Shown: piece by piece, positions 8,477 to 16,534 of the stretch | Layout of the letters: the number at the start of each line of letters is the position of its first letter | Numbering within the stretch: position 1 is the stretch's first letter | Assembly (NCBI GenBank): GCA_016342745.1 | Contig: JAEINT010000010.1 | Location: 62,001 to 126,000 of the forward strand | Origin: Labilibaculum sp. | GTDB lineage: Bacteria > Bacteroidota > Bacteroidia > Bacteroidales > Marinifilaceae | Direction: 5' to 3' | DNA length: 64,000 nucleotides | Program-made: the position numbers and the translations under genes | Notes under the pieces: model-generated | The model's input: the letters and a program-made list of their open reading frames with translations, nothing else | Databases searched by the model: none | What the model was told of the DNA's origin: nothing

Positions 8477-9754
8477 TTAAACAAATTGACTCTTGAAATA
8501 GAATTGAGCCACACCACCACCAATTTTTCGTAAATCAGCAAAGAAATCAGGGTATGATTTTGCTACACATTCGTGCTGTCCAATTTCAACAGGATTAAGT
8601 GATGATAATCCGGCTACAGCCAAAGCCATTGCAATGCGATGATCGTTATTGCTATTGGCTAACCCGCCACGTAATCTTCCGCCTGGGATTATCATTTCGT
8701 CTTCTTCGATTCGAATTGGAACACCCAATTTTGCAAATTCTTTTTGCAATACAATGCCACGATTACTTTCCTTGTGCTCTAGTCTGTGAACTCCTTTTAT
8801 TCTGCTTTCGCCATTGCAGTTTGCAGCAAGAGCTACTAGCGGAGGAAACAAATCAGGACAATGAGTTGCATCAAATTCAAAAGCATTTAGGCCTTTTTTC
8901 TCTACGCTCAAGGTGTTGCCTTCCCATTTAATTGAAGCACCACATTTTTTTAGCGCTGTAAGAATTTCTTTATCTGCTTGATAAGAATTTTGATTCATGT
9001 GCTCTAAACTTACACTTCCTTTTACTGCTCCAGCAACAAGAAGGGGAGCAGCAGAGCTCCAATCGGCCTCAATAGTATATTCTGTAGGTTTGTATTTTTG
9101 ATTTCCTTTAATTGCAAAGGTCTTGTAATCTTCATGTGTTATCTCAATGCCAAAATCTTTTAACAAATCGATGGTCATGTTGATGTAAGGAATGCTCTTT
9201 AAGTTAGTCACTTTTAGTGCAGTATCCTCTTCACGGCAAGGTAAAGCCATTAATAATCCGGTAAGGAATTGAGATCCCAGTGATCCGTCAATTTTAGCGA
9301 AATTGCTTTTGTAACCACCTTGTAGCTGAATTGGTAAAAATCCTTTACCCGTATTTTCGCATTCGATACCTAAATTTTCTAATCCTTCTAAAATGTTGTG
9401 GATCGGTCTTTTTAGAATGCTTCCTCGGCCATTAATCTCTGTCTTTACAGGATTTAAGGCAACAATTGGAGAGAACATTCTTAGTGATAAACCAGATTCT
9501 CCAACATTGATAATTTCTGGAGCTACTCCTTCAGAGGAAATGACTTGAAGTGATGCCTCTTGTTTATTCACTTTTGATCCCATTCGTTGAATGATATCAG
9601 TTGCAGCTTCAGCGTCTTCACATTTACATGGATTGTGAATAATAGATGTCCCTTTGGCTAACATTGCTGCTGCCAAAGCTCTTTGCATCATACTTTTTGA
9701 AGAAGGAGGGGTTAATTTTCCTTTAATTGTTGAGGCTTGGATTCGAACTCTCAT
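8477..9754 (-). CDS. aroA: 3-phosphoshikimate 1-carboxyvinyltransferase (EPSP synthase)
   Basis: AroA joins phosphoenolpyruvate to shikimate 3-phosphate. I start it at MRVRIQASTIKGKL (9754), the usual N-terminus, giving 425 residues. Family motifs include PPSSKSMMQRALAAA (substrate binding), GNAG-equivalent VGESGLSLRM, RPIHNILEGLENLG and the C-terminal NNDHRIAMALAVAGL. It follows aroB by 11 bases in the operon. The substrate-binding motif is SSKSMMQR, slightly unlike the enterobacterial SKSVSNR. Confidence 0.95.
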   Translation of the reverse strand: MRVRIQASTIKGKLTPPSSKSMMQRALAAAMLAKGTSIIHNPCKCEDAEAATDIIQRMGSKVNKQEASLQVISSEGVAPEIINVGESGLSLRMFSPIVALNPVKTEINGRGSILKRPIHNILEGLENLGIECENTGKGFLPIQLQGGYKSNFAKIDGSLGSQFLTGLLMALPCREEDTALKVTNLKSIPYINMTIDLLKDFGIEITHEDYKTFAIKGNQKYKPTEYTIEADWSSAAPLLVAGAVKGSVSLEHMNQNSYQADKEILTALKKCGASIKWEGNTLSVEKKGLNAFEFDATHCPDLFPPLVALAANCNGESRIKGVHRLEHKESNRGIVLQKEFAKLGVPIRIEEDEMIIPGGRLRGGLANSNNDHRIAMALAVAGLSSLNPVEIGQHECVAKSYPDFFADLRKIGGGVAQFYFKSQFV

Positions 9755-9765
9755 AATTTGTGGTT

Positions 9766-10809
9766 TTATTGGGCTGTTTTGGGTTTGGCACAAAGACCAA
9801 TTACTTTGGTTTTTAGTTCATCAATTGGAATCGTAACAATGCTAGCTTCTCCAATTTTTTTGAGTAGAATAAAGTCAATTGTTGACCTGTTTTTCTTTTT
9901 GTCCTTGATTAAATAGTGGTTAATGGTTTCCGCAGAAACATTGTGGTTTAAAGGCAGTTCAAAATCAGTTAATAAACTGCTAATTTTTTCTGAATCAGCA
10001 CTGTTCAAATTGCACATTTCAACAGATAATTCGGCAGCTAATATCATACCAACCGAAATGGCTTCTCCATGTGTTAAATCAGAATTGTTTTCAATGGCAT
10101 GACCTATGGTGTGACCAAAATTTAGTTTCTTTCGTTCGCCTTTTTCAAATGGATCACCTTCAACTACCTCTGTTTTAATAGAAACGGCTCTAAAAACCAA
10201 ATCTTCCATTAATTCAGAGTCAAGATTTAGCAATGCATCTTTATTCTCTTTTAGAAAGTGATAAAGTTGCTCATCCTTAATAAATGCATGTTTGATTACT
10301 TCACCAAATCCACTTCTTACTTCGCGTTTAGGTAAGGTTTGAAGCAATACAGGATCACAAATCACAAATTTAGGAGGATTGAAAATGCCAATCATGTTTT
10401 TTAGCTTGCCAAAATTGACACCATTTTTACCACCTACACTTGCATCTACTTGAGATAAAAGAGAAGTGCTGATAAAGCCAAACTCAAGACCTCGCATGAA
10501 AATGGATGCAACAAAACCAGTTACATCAGAAACCAAACCACCACCCATTCCTAGTAAGAATGTATTTCTATCGGCACCTTTTTTAAGCAATTGATCGATT
10601 ATCTTTTCGATCGTTTGCCAGTTTTTATTTCCTTCTCCACAACCCATTATGATGTAATCGAATTGGTTGATGAATTCAGAATAATGTTGATAGATGTTCT
10701 CATCACAAATCAAAATGCACTTTTTCTCTGGCAAATGGTTTTTTACGTTCAAATAAGATTCGCCTACAAAAATGCTGCTGTTTTGTTTCTTGATGTGTAT
10801 GGTTTTCAT
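9766..10809 (-). CDS. aroB: 3-dehydroquinate synthase
   Basis: AroB cyclises DAHP to 3-dehydroquinate using NAD and a divalent metal. The 347-residue product, started at MKTIHIKKQNSS (10809), has the glycine-rich NAD-binding motif LGMGGGLVSDVTGFVASIFMRG and the metal ligands in GFGEVIKHAFI and NFGHTIGHAIE. The start choice excludes an 18-residue extension with no family resemblance. The 83-base spacer between this gene and the DAHP synthase gene upstream contains a repetitive hairpin (10834-10881). Confidence 0.95.
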   Translation of the reverse strand: MKTIHIKKQNSSIFVGESYLNVKNHLPEKKCILICDENIYQHYSEFINQFDYIIMGCGEGNKNWQTIEKIIDQLLKKGADRNTFLLGMGGGLVSDVTGFVASIFMRGLEFGFISTSLLSQVDASVGGKNGVNFGKLKNMIGIFNPPKFVICDPVLLQTLPKREVRSGFGEVIKHAFIKDEQLYHFLKENKDALLNLDSELMEDLVFRAVSIKTEVVEGDPFEKGERKKLNFGHTIGHAIENNSDLTHGEAISVGMILAAELSVEMCNLNSADSEKISSLLTDFELPLNHNVSAETINHYLIKDKKKNRSTIDFILLKKIGEASIVTIPIDELKTKVIGLCAKPKTAQ

Positions 10810-10833
10810 TTTTCTATAGAGATTTGAGAGAAG

Positions 10834-10881
10834 AGATATTAGATGAGAGAAAGAAATTCTCATTTCTCACGTCTAATATCT
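10834..10881. repeat. Imperfect palindrome of GAGATATTAGA-type spacer repeat
   Basis: The spacer between aroB and the DAHP synthase gene is built from variants of (GAGA)(TATTAGA)(TGAGA). Arms 10834-10848 and 10865-10881 are inverted copies differing by a two-base bulge, so the transcript folds into a hairpin inside the operon. No T-run follows, so it does not look like a terminator. Confidence 0.6.
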
Positions 10882-10892
10882 CAATTCTAATA

Positions 10893-11978
10893 TTATGAGT
10901 TCATGATATCTTCCTGCTGGTTGATTGATTCCTGGTGAATGGCTTTGAATAAGCTGTTAATGAATTGCTCACTGAAGCCCTTCTTTTTACCATTTACCAT
11001 ACTCTTTTCAAGAATAGAACCCCATCTTTTGTTCTGTAAAACGGTGATGTTGTTCTCTTTCTTATAATGACCAATTGTTTTGGCTACTTGCATACGATTT
11101 TCCAAAAGCTCAAGCAATTTTTGATCGAAATCATCAATAAGGTGTCTTAATTCTCCAAGTGTATTGTCAACCAATTCGTTTCCTGCTTCAGGATCACGAA
11201 GAACTAAGTTAGCTAAAAGTTCCTTAAGCGCTACTGGTGTTAATTGTTGTTTAGCATCACTCCAAGCTTCTTCGGGCTTGCAATGAGATTCAATAATTAA
11301 ACCTTCGTAGTTTAGATCCATTGATTTTTGAGTCACTTCCTCTAATAAATCGCGATCACCAGTAATGTGGCTAGGATCACAAAAGATAGGAAGTTGTGGC
11401 ATTCTTCTTTTCAATTCAATTGGAATTTGCCATTGAGGATCATTTCTGTATTTCAACTTCTGATAAGTTGAGAATCCACGGTGAATAGCAGCTAATCTTG
11501 TTAATCCAACCGCGTGAAGTCTTTCAATTGCACCCATCCATAACTCAAGGTCAGGATTAATTGGGTTTTTCACCAAGACAGGAATATCATGTCCGCGTAA
11601 AGCGTCTGCAATTTCTTGTACAGCAAATGGATTAACTGTGGTTCTTGCGCCAATCCAAAGAATATCAACACCAGCTCCTAAGGCCAATTCAACGTGACGT
11701 GCGTTCGCTACTTCAGTTGCGGTGATCAATCCAGTTTCTTCTTTTACTTTTTGTAGCCAGATTAAACCTTTTGCTCCAATTCCTTCGAAACTATTCGGAC
11801 GAGTTCGAGGTTTCCAAATTCCAGCGCGAAATATAGGAATTCCTGCAGCTTTAATTCCTCTTGCTGCGTCTAATACTTGTTCCTCTGTTTCTGCACTACA
11901 CGGTCCACCGATTACAAGAGGGCGGGTAGTAAGCTCAACTGGCCAGCTGCTTAAATCCTTAATTTCCAAATTCTTCAT
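10893..11978 (-). CDS. Bifunctional DAHP synthase / chorismate mutase type II
   Basis: The 361-residue protein has an N-terminal KDO8P/DAHP synthase domain (residues about 15-260; VIGGPCSAET, FRAGIWKPRTRPNSFEG, FCDPSHITGDR) and a C-terminal AroQ-type chorismate mutase domain (about 265-350; LRHLIDDFDQKLLELLENRM). It therefore couples entry into the shikimate pathway with the step from chorismate to prephenate, and the mutase domain may give prephenate or chorismate feedback on the synthase, as described for related fused enzymes. It sits between tyrA and aroB in the operon, and is a paralogue in function of the fragment at 1-116. Confidence 0.93.
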   Translation of the reverse strand: MKNLEIKDLSSWPVELTTRPLVIGGPCSAETEEQVLDAARGIKAAGIPIFRAGIWKPRTRPNSFEGIGAKGLIWLQKVKEETGLITATEVANARHVELALGAGVDILWIGARTTVNPFAVQEIADALRGHDIPVLVKNPINPDLELWMGAIERLHAVGLTRLAAIHRGFSTYQKLKYRNDPQWQIPIELKRRMPQLPIFCDPSHITGDRDLLEEVTQKSMDLNYEGLIIESHCKPEEAWSDAKQQLTPVALKELLANLVLRDPEAGNELVDNTLGELRHLIDDFDQKLLELLENRMQVAKTIGHYKKENNITVLQNKRWGSILEKSMVNGKKKGFSEQFINSLFKAIHQESINQQEDIMNS

Positions 11979-12113
11979 TGTATACTGTTTTTTTTACTCT
12001 TTTCTGAGTGATTAAAAATATGGTTATTTCTTAGATGATATTTTGTATCGTTTTTCGTCGTATTCCTGTTAAAGTGAATTCCTTTTTTCACTTGTCCCTT
12101 TCTACTTGAAATT

Positions 12114-13013
12114 TTATGCTCTGTTTCTGATTTTATCAGAATTTTCGATGGTTTCTTGTTCATTTCTTTCTTTCTGATCAAGAACTCTTCGAATATCATT
12201 GGCTTCATAAATCAAATCATTCATTCCATCCAAATCATCTTCTTCAATTAGGTCTTTAAATTGTTGAAGTGTATCGATGTATTTTTGAAGTACTTTTCCA
12301 ACATGCTTTTTGTTTTGCTTAAAAATTGGTGTCCACATTTCAGCAGAACTCTTTGCCAAACGTACGGTAGAATCAAATCCACCACTAGCCAATTCAAAAA
12401 TGTGCTTGTCTTTTTTCTCTTTATGCAATACCGTTAACGAAAGGGCAAATGCACTAATGTGAGATAGATGTGAAACGTAAGCCGTTTGTCTGTCATGAAC
12501 TTCAGCGTCCATATAAACACATCTCATTTTAAGTGCGTGAAACATCTCAGTTACGATATTCACGGCTTTTTTATCTGAATCTTCAGGATTACAGATGATA
12601 GAACATTTTCCATCAAATAATCCAGAATGAGCTGCCTGTGGTCCTGAAAATTCCGTTCCCGCCATTGGGTGAGCAGGAACAAATTGTTTTCTTTTTGGAT
12701 GATTTATTAAAGAATCAATCAATTGCTCTTTTGTAGATCCTAAATCAGTTACAATTTGCTGATCAACTATATCCATAACCTGTGGCAATAATGTTAAACA
12801 AGCATCAACAGGTATCGCTAAAACAACCAAATCAGAAGCTTTTACTGCTGAGTCCAGATTCATTAGCTCATCTACTAAGCCAAGTTTTTTAGCGGCATGG
12901 GCATTTAGGGTATTGTTATCAACACCAATCACCTTGCTAACGAATCCTCTTTTTTTCAAATCAAGAGCTATCGACCCTCCAATTAATCCTAATCCTATTA
13001 CTGATAGTATCAT
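12114..13013 (-). CDS. tyrA: Prephenate dehydrogenase
   Basis: TyrA oxidatively decarboxylates prephenate to 4-hydroxyphenylpyruvate, the tyrosine precursor. The 299-residue protein starts with a Rossmann motif (VIGLGLIGGS, residues 4-13) and has VTDLGSTK and the catalytic region HPMAGTEFSGP, plus SHLSHISAFALS in the C-terminal helical domain. No ACT domain is present, so tyrosine feedback through such a domain is not expected. It lies 19 bases after the aminotransferase gene in the operon. Confidence 0.92.
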   Translation of the reverse strand: MILSVIGLGLIGGSIALDLKKRGFVSKVIGVDNNTLNAHAAKKLGLVDELMNLDSAVKASDLVVLAIPVDACLTLLPQVMDIVDQQIVTDLGSTKEQLIDSLINHPKRKQFVPAHPMAGTEFSGPQAAHSGLFDGKCSIICNPEDSDKKAVNIVTEMFHALKMRCVYMDAEVHDRQTAYVSHLSHISAFALSLTVLHKEKKDKHIFELASGGFDSTVRLAKSSAEMWTPIFKQNKKHVGKVLQKYIDTLQQFKDLIEEDDLDGMNDLIYEANDIRRVLDQKERNEQETIENSDKIRNRA

Positions 13014-13032
13014 TGTTTCGAAATTTTCTGTT

Positions 13033-14187
13033 CTAGTTCTCTTTAATTCTATCTATTGCTTCCTGAATTACTGCTTCGCTGCTGCACAATGAAATTCGGA
13101 TGTATTTATTTCCCTGATCTCCAAATATCCCTCCTGGTGTAATAAACACTTTCGATTCGTTTAGAATTTTGTCACTCAGTTCGTAGCAATCTTTATATTT
13201 GCTTGGAATTGCGGCCCATACAAACATTCCACCTTGATCTTCTCTTGGCGTACATTCAATCAAGTTCATCAGTTTAAATACCAATTCTCTTCTGATCTTG
13301 TATACCTCGTTAATAGAGTCGTACCAGCTTTTGTCATGCGATAGTGCTTTTATTGCCGCTTGCTGAACTGGGTAAAACATTCCTGAATCCATATTTGTTT
13401 TTACTTTCAATACAGGTTCTAACAATTCAGGCTTTCCGCAAATCATTCCAACTCTCCAACCTGGCATGTTGTGCGATTTACTAAGAGAATTCAACTCAAT
13501 ACAACAATCTTTTGCTCCATCAATACTCATAATGCTCATAGGAGTATCGTTAAGGATAAAGCTATATGGATTGTCATTTACAATCAAGATTTGATGTTTT
13601 CTACCAAAAGCAACCACTTTTTCCAGCAATTCTCTACTTGCTCTTGCTCCGGTAGGCATGTGTGGATAGTTGATCCACATGATTTTCACCTTACTTAAAT
13701 CTCTTTTTTCAAGAGCTTCGAAATCAGGATGATAATTGTTTTCTTCAACTAATGGATAAGAAACGATATTTCCACCAAGCAAATTCGTTACAGATGTGTA
13801 AGTAGGATAGGATGGATTTGGAATTAAAACCTCATCACCCTCGTTCAAATAAGCCAATGAAGTAATCATGATTCCTTCTTTAGATCCCATTAAGGGTAAA
13901 ATCTCGTTGGCCGGATTTAAATCTACATCGAAGAAAGTCTTGTACCATTTCGAGAATCCCTCACGCAATGCAGGAATTCCTTGGTATGATTGGTATCCAT
14001 GACTCTTTGGATGAGCACAAGCTTCTTTAAGCATATTCCATGTGTCTTCCGAAGGAGACATATCCGGATCACCTATTCCTAGGTTTAGAACTTTTACTTC
14101 CCCCTCGTTCAAACGTGCTATCTCCTTCAGTTTAACTGAGAAGTAGTACTCCTTAACTCCTTGGGTTCTGTTTGCTGGTTTAATCAT
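13033..14187 (-). CDS. Class I/II PLP aminotransferase (aromatic branch)
   Basis: The 384-residue protein is a fold-type I aminotransferase: LGIGDPDMSPS near the N-terminus, the PLP-lysine motif SLSKSHNMPGWRVG with Lys237, and YIRISLCSS near the end with the substrate-carboxylate arginine. As first gene of the aromatic operon, directly after two aromatic attenuators and followed by tyrA, it most likely transaminates phenylpyruvate/4-hydroxyphenylpyruvate or prephenate. By sequence alone it could also be an aspartate or LL-diaminopimelate aminotransferase. No pheA (prephenate dehydratase) accompanies it. Confidence 0.85.
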   Translation of the reverse strand: MIKPANRTQGVKEYYFSVKLKEIARLNEGEVKVLNLGIGDPDMSPSEDTWNMLKEACAHPKSHGYQSYQGIPALREGFSKWYKTFFDVDLNPANEILPLMGSKEGIMITSLAYLNEGDEVLIPNPSYPTYTSVTNLLGGNIVSYPLVEENNYHPDFEALEKRDLSKVKIMWINYPHMPTGARASRELLEKVVAFGRKHQILIVNDNPYSFILNDTPMSIMSIDGAKDCCIELNSLSKSHNMPGWRVGMICGKPELLEPVLKVKTNMDSGMFYPVQQAAIKALSHDKSWYDSINEVYKIRRELVFKLMNLIECTPREDQGGMFVWAAIPSKYKDCYELSDKILNESKVFITPGGIFGDQGNKYIRISLCSSEAVIQEAIDRIKEN

Positions 14188-14218
14188 TATTCTTGTGGTT
14201 AAAATCTTGGTTATATCT

Positions 14219-14249
14219 AAAAAAAAATCCCGCTCGTTAGGAGCAGGAT
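14219..14249 (-). terminator. Attenuator terminator 2 of the aromatic operon
   Basis: On the minus strand a 9-bp stem (arms 14241-14249 and 14227-14235, five-base loop) is followed by nine T (complement of 14219-14227), 31 bases before the aminotransferase start. Its first arm can alternatively pair perfectly over 7 bases (GCAGGAT with ATCCTGC) with 14286-14292 inside the coding region of leader peptide 2. That is a ready antiterminator. Confidence 0.85.
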
Positions 14250-14262
14250 ATTTTTATACTTT

Positions 14263-14355
14263 TTATTTAAAATTAGGTATAAGGCATCCTGCCCGGTCGT
14301 TGTTGTACCAGAAATAAAAATAATAATATCGAAATGCCAATCCTGTATTGTTCAT
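14263..14355 (-). CDS. Leader peptide 2 of the aromatic operon (Tyr/Phe/Trp-rich)
   Basis: A 30-residue open frame starting with ATG at 14355 and ending with TAA at 14263. It contains RYYYFYFWY (residues 9-17), eight aromatic residues in a row. It lies between terminator 1 and terminator 2. Expected action: a ribosome stalled on the aromatic codons when charged tRNA-Tyr/Phe is scarce would leave 14286-14292 free to pair with the terminator arm and let transcription continue. The run shares TTATTTCTGGTA with leader 1, suggesting duplication. Confidence 0.85.
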   Translation of the reverse strand: MNNTGLAFRYYYFYFWYNNDRAGCLIPNFK

Positions 14356-14370
14356 CTTGTAATGTTGTAT

Positions 14371-14404
14371 AAAAAAAAGGTCTTACCTGTTGGGCAAGAC
14401 CTTT
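14371..14404 (-). terminator. Attenuator terminator 1 of the aromatic operon
   Basis: On the minus strand a 12-bp stem (arms 14393-14404 and 14376-14387, loop of five, one G-U pair) is followed by eight T (complement of 14371-14378). Its first arm contains TCTTGC, which can instead pair with GCAAGA just after the leader 1 stop (14436-14441), enclosing a small ATGTAT/ATACAT stem. This is a plausible antiterminator. Confidence 0.85.
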
Positions 14405-14443
14405 AAATGTATCTGTTCGATTTATACATATCAATTCTTGCTC

Positions 14444-14503
14444 TTATCGTTGTGGATAATAGAAATACCAGAAATAATAAAAGTAAGTGCTGAATGTTTT
14501 CAT
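14444..14503 (-). CDS. Leader peptide 1 of the aromatic operon
   Basis: A 19-residue open frame, MKTFSTYFYYFWYFYYPQR, from ATG at 14503 to TAA at 14444. Twelve of 19 residues are aromatic, with ten in a row. It starts about 34 bases downstream of a good -7 element and is followed by terminator 1 about 40 bases later, the geometry of a translation-coupled attenuator sensing Tyr and Phe (and one Trp codon). Confidence 0.88.
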   Translation of the reverse strand: MKTFSTYFYYFWYFYYPQR

Positions 14504-14536
14504 CGTTAATATCAATTGTTTCATTGTTATCTGATT

Positions 14537-14567
14537 CAAATGTATGAATAATTTCTTAGCATGCAAA
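14537..14567 (-). promoter_or_regulatory. Promoter of the aromatic amino acid operon
   Basis: On the minus strand TTTG (14567-14564) is followed after 19 bases by TACATTTG (14544-14537), matching the Bacteroidota -33/-7 consensus TTTG-N19-21-TAnnTTTG. Transcription should begin near 14530, about 27 bases before leader peptide 1. Confidence 0.75.
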
Positions 14568-14896
14568 TCTCTTTTTTATTCTTAACGAAATGGTAACGTT
14601 TGAGTAAAGTGTTGAAATAAGGCTGTAAGTGTTGAAAATACTGGTTGTTTAGAGATAAAGTAATTTTATTTGAAAATATTTTATTTTTGGCGGGTGGATA
14701 AAAATAGGGGTGGAATGAAATAAAATAGATCTTTTTATGAATTACCCCTTGAATTTTAAGGTGCTTGTGTTTTTAAATGAGATTGAAAGGTTATTTTAAA
14801 AATATTCAAAAAAAATAAAAGTGTTTAGAATGCTTACAAATAGAGGGCTTTAGGCTTGTTTGGTAGGTGCTATTTGTCCTGTTTTTTGAAATGTGA
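14568..14896. other. Intergenic core between the divergent aro and trp promoters
   Basis: About 330 AT-rich bases between the two outward-facing promoters. I see no open frame with coding character, no strong hairpin and no clear operator palindrome. It contains A/T runs that may bend DNA. Confidence 0.5.
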
Positions 14897-14929
14897 TTTG
14901 GTAATTGGCAAAAATATTATTTAGATTTG
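14897..14929 (+). promoter_or_regulatory. Promoter of the tryptophan operon
   Basis: TTTG at 14897-14900, a 21-base spacer and TAGATTTG at 14922-14929 match the Bacteroidota -33/-7 consensus. The predicted start of transcription is about 15 bases before the leader peptide ATG at 14951. Confidence 0.78.
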
Positions 14930-14950
14930 TAGGAAGCAAAAAGCAAAATT

Positions 14951-15043
14951 ATGCAAGGAATGAAATGCAAATATTGGTGGTGGCAGTTCTGTAATCTCTC
15001 AAACAACATGAGTGGAAGTGTCCTCCGTATGTGCAAATTTTAG
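14951..15043 (+). CDS. trpL: trp operon leader peptide (Trp-Trp-Trp)
   Basis: A 30-residue open frame with CKYWWWQF: three consecutive TGG codons at 14975-14983. A second in-frame ATG at 14960 would give a shorter version with the same run. It lies between the trp promoter and a strong terminator, so ribosome stalling at the Trp codons should govern read-through into trpE. I do not see an obvious strong antiterminator partner, so the exact switch structure is open. Confidence 0.88.
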   Translation: MQGMKCKYWWWQFCNLSNNMSGSVLRMCKF

Positions 15044-15070
15044 TTCCAAAAAATATAAAACTAAAAAGCA

Positions 15071-15106
15071 AGCGGCCTACTGATCTCAGTAGGCCGCTTT
15101 TTTTTT
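15071..15106 (+). terminator. trp attenuator terminator
   Basis: Perfect inverted repeat AGCGGCCTACTGA (15071-15083) and its complement (15086-15098), very GC-rich for this genome, followed by nine T (15098-15106). It ends 24 bases before the trpE start. Confidence 0.93.
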
Positions 15107-15130
15107 GAATCGAATCTAACTATTAGCCAA

Positions 15131-16531
15131 ATGATAAAATTTAAGTACCTGAAAAAAGAAATGCTTGCCGATGTGATCACACCGGTTAGTATGTATATCA
15201 AATTGCGAGACCGATTTCCGGGTGCAATTTTATTGGAAAGTTCGGATTACCACAGTCCGGAAAATGCAAGCTCATTTATCGCTCTAGACCCTATTGCTAG
15301 TATCACCTTGAAAGATGGTGAATTGATTGAAGAGGTGGAAGGCAAAAAGGAAATCTGCAATGCTAGAGGAAAAGGAAAACGTTTCGTTTCTGGTAAGCTG
15401 AAGGATTTTGTAAATCAGTTCGATCTGGAAGAAAAGGAGAATGTTCCGAAGGCAAATGCTTTATTTGGATATACGACGTTTGATGCGGTTCCCTATTTTG
15501 AGGATCTTGATTTTAACTTGGAAAAGAAGCAATCGGGAATTCCACAAATGTGTTATTCGCTTTATCGTTTTATCATCGAGGTAAATCATTTTAACAATAC
15601 CTTGAAAATTATTGAATTGGTAAAGAATGGAGAAGAATCAAGAATTAGAGAGGTTTCTGATTTGTTGAGAAACAGAAATTTACCTGCTTTTACTTTTTCC
15701 TTAGAAGGTGAGGAGCAATCCAATATGGATGATGAAACTTACAAGAATTTGGTGACAAAAGGAAAGCAGCACTGTAAAAGAGGCGATGTATTTCAGATCG
15801 TTCTTTCGCGTCAGTTTTCTCAAAAATACAAGGGTGATGATTTTAATCTGTATCGTGCTTTACGATCTGTTAATCCGTCACCTTATTTGTTTTATTTTGA
15901 TTACGGATCCTACCGAATTATGGGTTCTTCACCTGAAGCGCAAATAGAAATCAAGAACGACAAGGCTTACATTCATCCAATTGCGGGTACGTTCAAAAGA
16001 ACTGGCGATGCAGTTAAAGATGCTGAATTGGCAAAGGAGTTGCTGAAGGATGAAAAAGAACAGGCAGAGCATGTGATGTTGGTTGATTTGGCTAGAAATG
16101 ACTTGAGCCGGGATGCAACAAATATTAAAGTAGAGACATTCTGTGAAGTGCAATATTTCTCTCATGTAATTCACTTGGTTTCTAAGGTATCTGGAGAGTT
16201 GCCAAAAGATTACAATCCATTCCAATTAATGGGCGATACCTTTCCTGCAGGAACCTTATCAGGGGCACCGAAATATCGTGCAATGGAACTGATCGATAAA
16301 TACGAACCAACAGCCAGAGGATTTTACGGTGGTTGCATTGGAGCATTGGGTTTCAATGGAGAAGTAAATCAAGCCATTATGATTCGAAGCTTTATGAGTA
16401 AAGACAATCACTTGTATTTTCAGGCTGGTGCTGGCGTGGTTGAGAAATCAAGCGAAGAGAGTGAATTAAAGGAAGTGAGTAACAAATTAGCTGCCTTGCG
16501 TAAAGCATTGGCTATCGCTGTAAATATATAG
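15131..16531 (+). CDS. trpE: Anthranilate synthase component I
   Basis: TrpE makes anthranilate from chorismate with ammonia supplied by TrpG. The 466-residue protein has the N-terminal feedback motif LLES (residues 34-37), which binds tryptophan in characterised TrpE proteins, and the chorismate-binding C-terminal domain: QIVLSRQF, PSPYLFYFDYG, HPIAGTFKRTGD, DLARNDLSR and FPAGTLSGAPKYRAMELID. It is the first structural gene after the trp attenuator and is followed after 3 bases by trpG. Confidence 0.96.
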   Translation: MIKFKYLKKEMLADVITPVSMYIKLRDRFPGAILLESSDYHSPENASSFIALDPIASITLKDGELIEEVEGKKEICNARGKGKRFVSGKLKDFVNQFDLEEKENVPKANALFGYTTFDAVPYFEDLDFNLEKKQSGIPQMCYSLYRFIIEVNHFNNTLKIIELVKNGEESRIREVSDLLRNRNLPAFTFSLEGEEQSNMDDETYKNLVTKGKQHCKRGDVFQIVLSRQFSQKYKGDDFNLYRALRSVNPSPYLFYFDYGSYRIMGSSPEAQIEIKNDKAYIHPIAGTFKRTGDAVKDAELAKELLKDEKEQAEHVMLVDLARNDLSRDATNIKVETFCEVQYFSHVIHLVSKVSGELPKDYNPFQLMGDTFPAGTLSGAPKYRAMELIDKYEPTARGFYGGCIGALGFNGEVNQAIMIRSFMSKDNHLYFQAGAGVVEKSSEESELKEVSNKLAALRKALAIAVNI

Positions 16532-16534
16532 GAT

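Noticed and set aside
11975-12208. 77-residue minus-strand open frame overlapping the tyrA 3' end
   Set aside because: It overlaps tyrA in another frame, is Lys/Asn-rich and has no conserved features.
15929-16225. 98-residue minus-strand frame inside trpE
   Set aside because: It is a shadow of the trpE coding frame.
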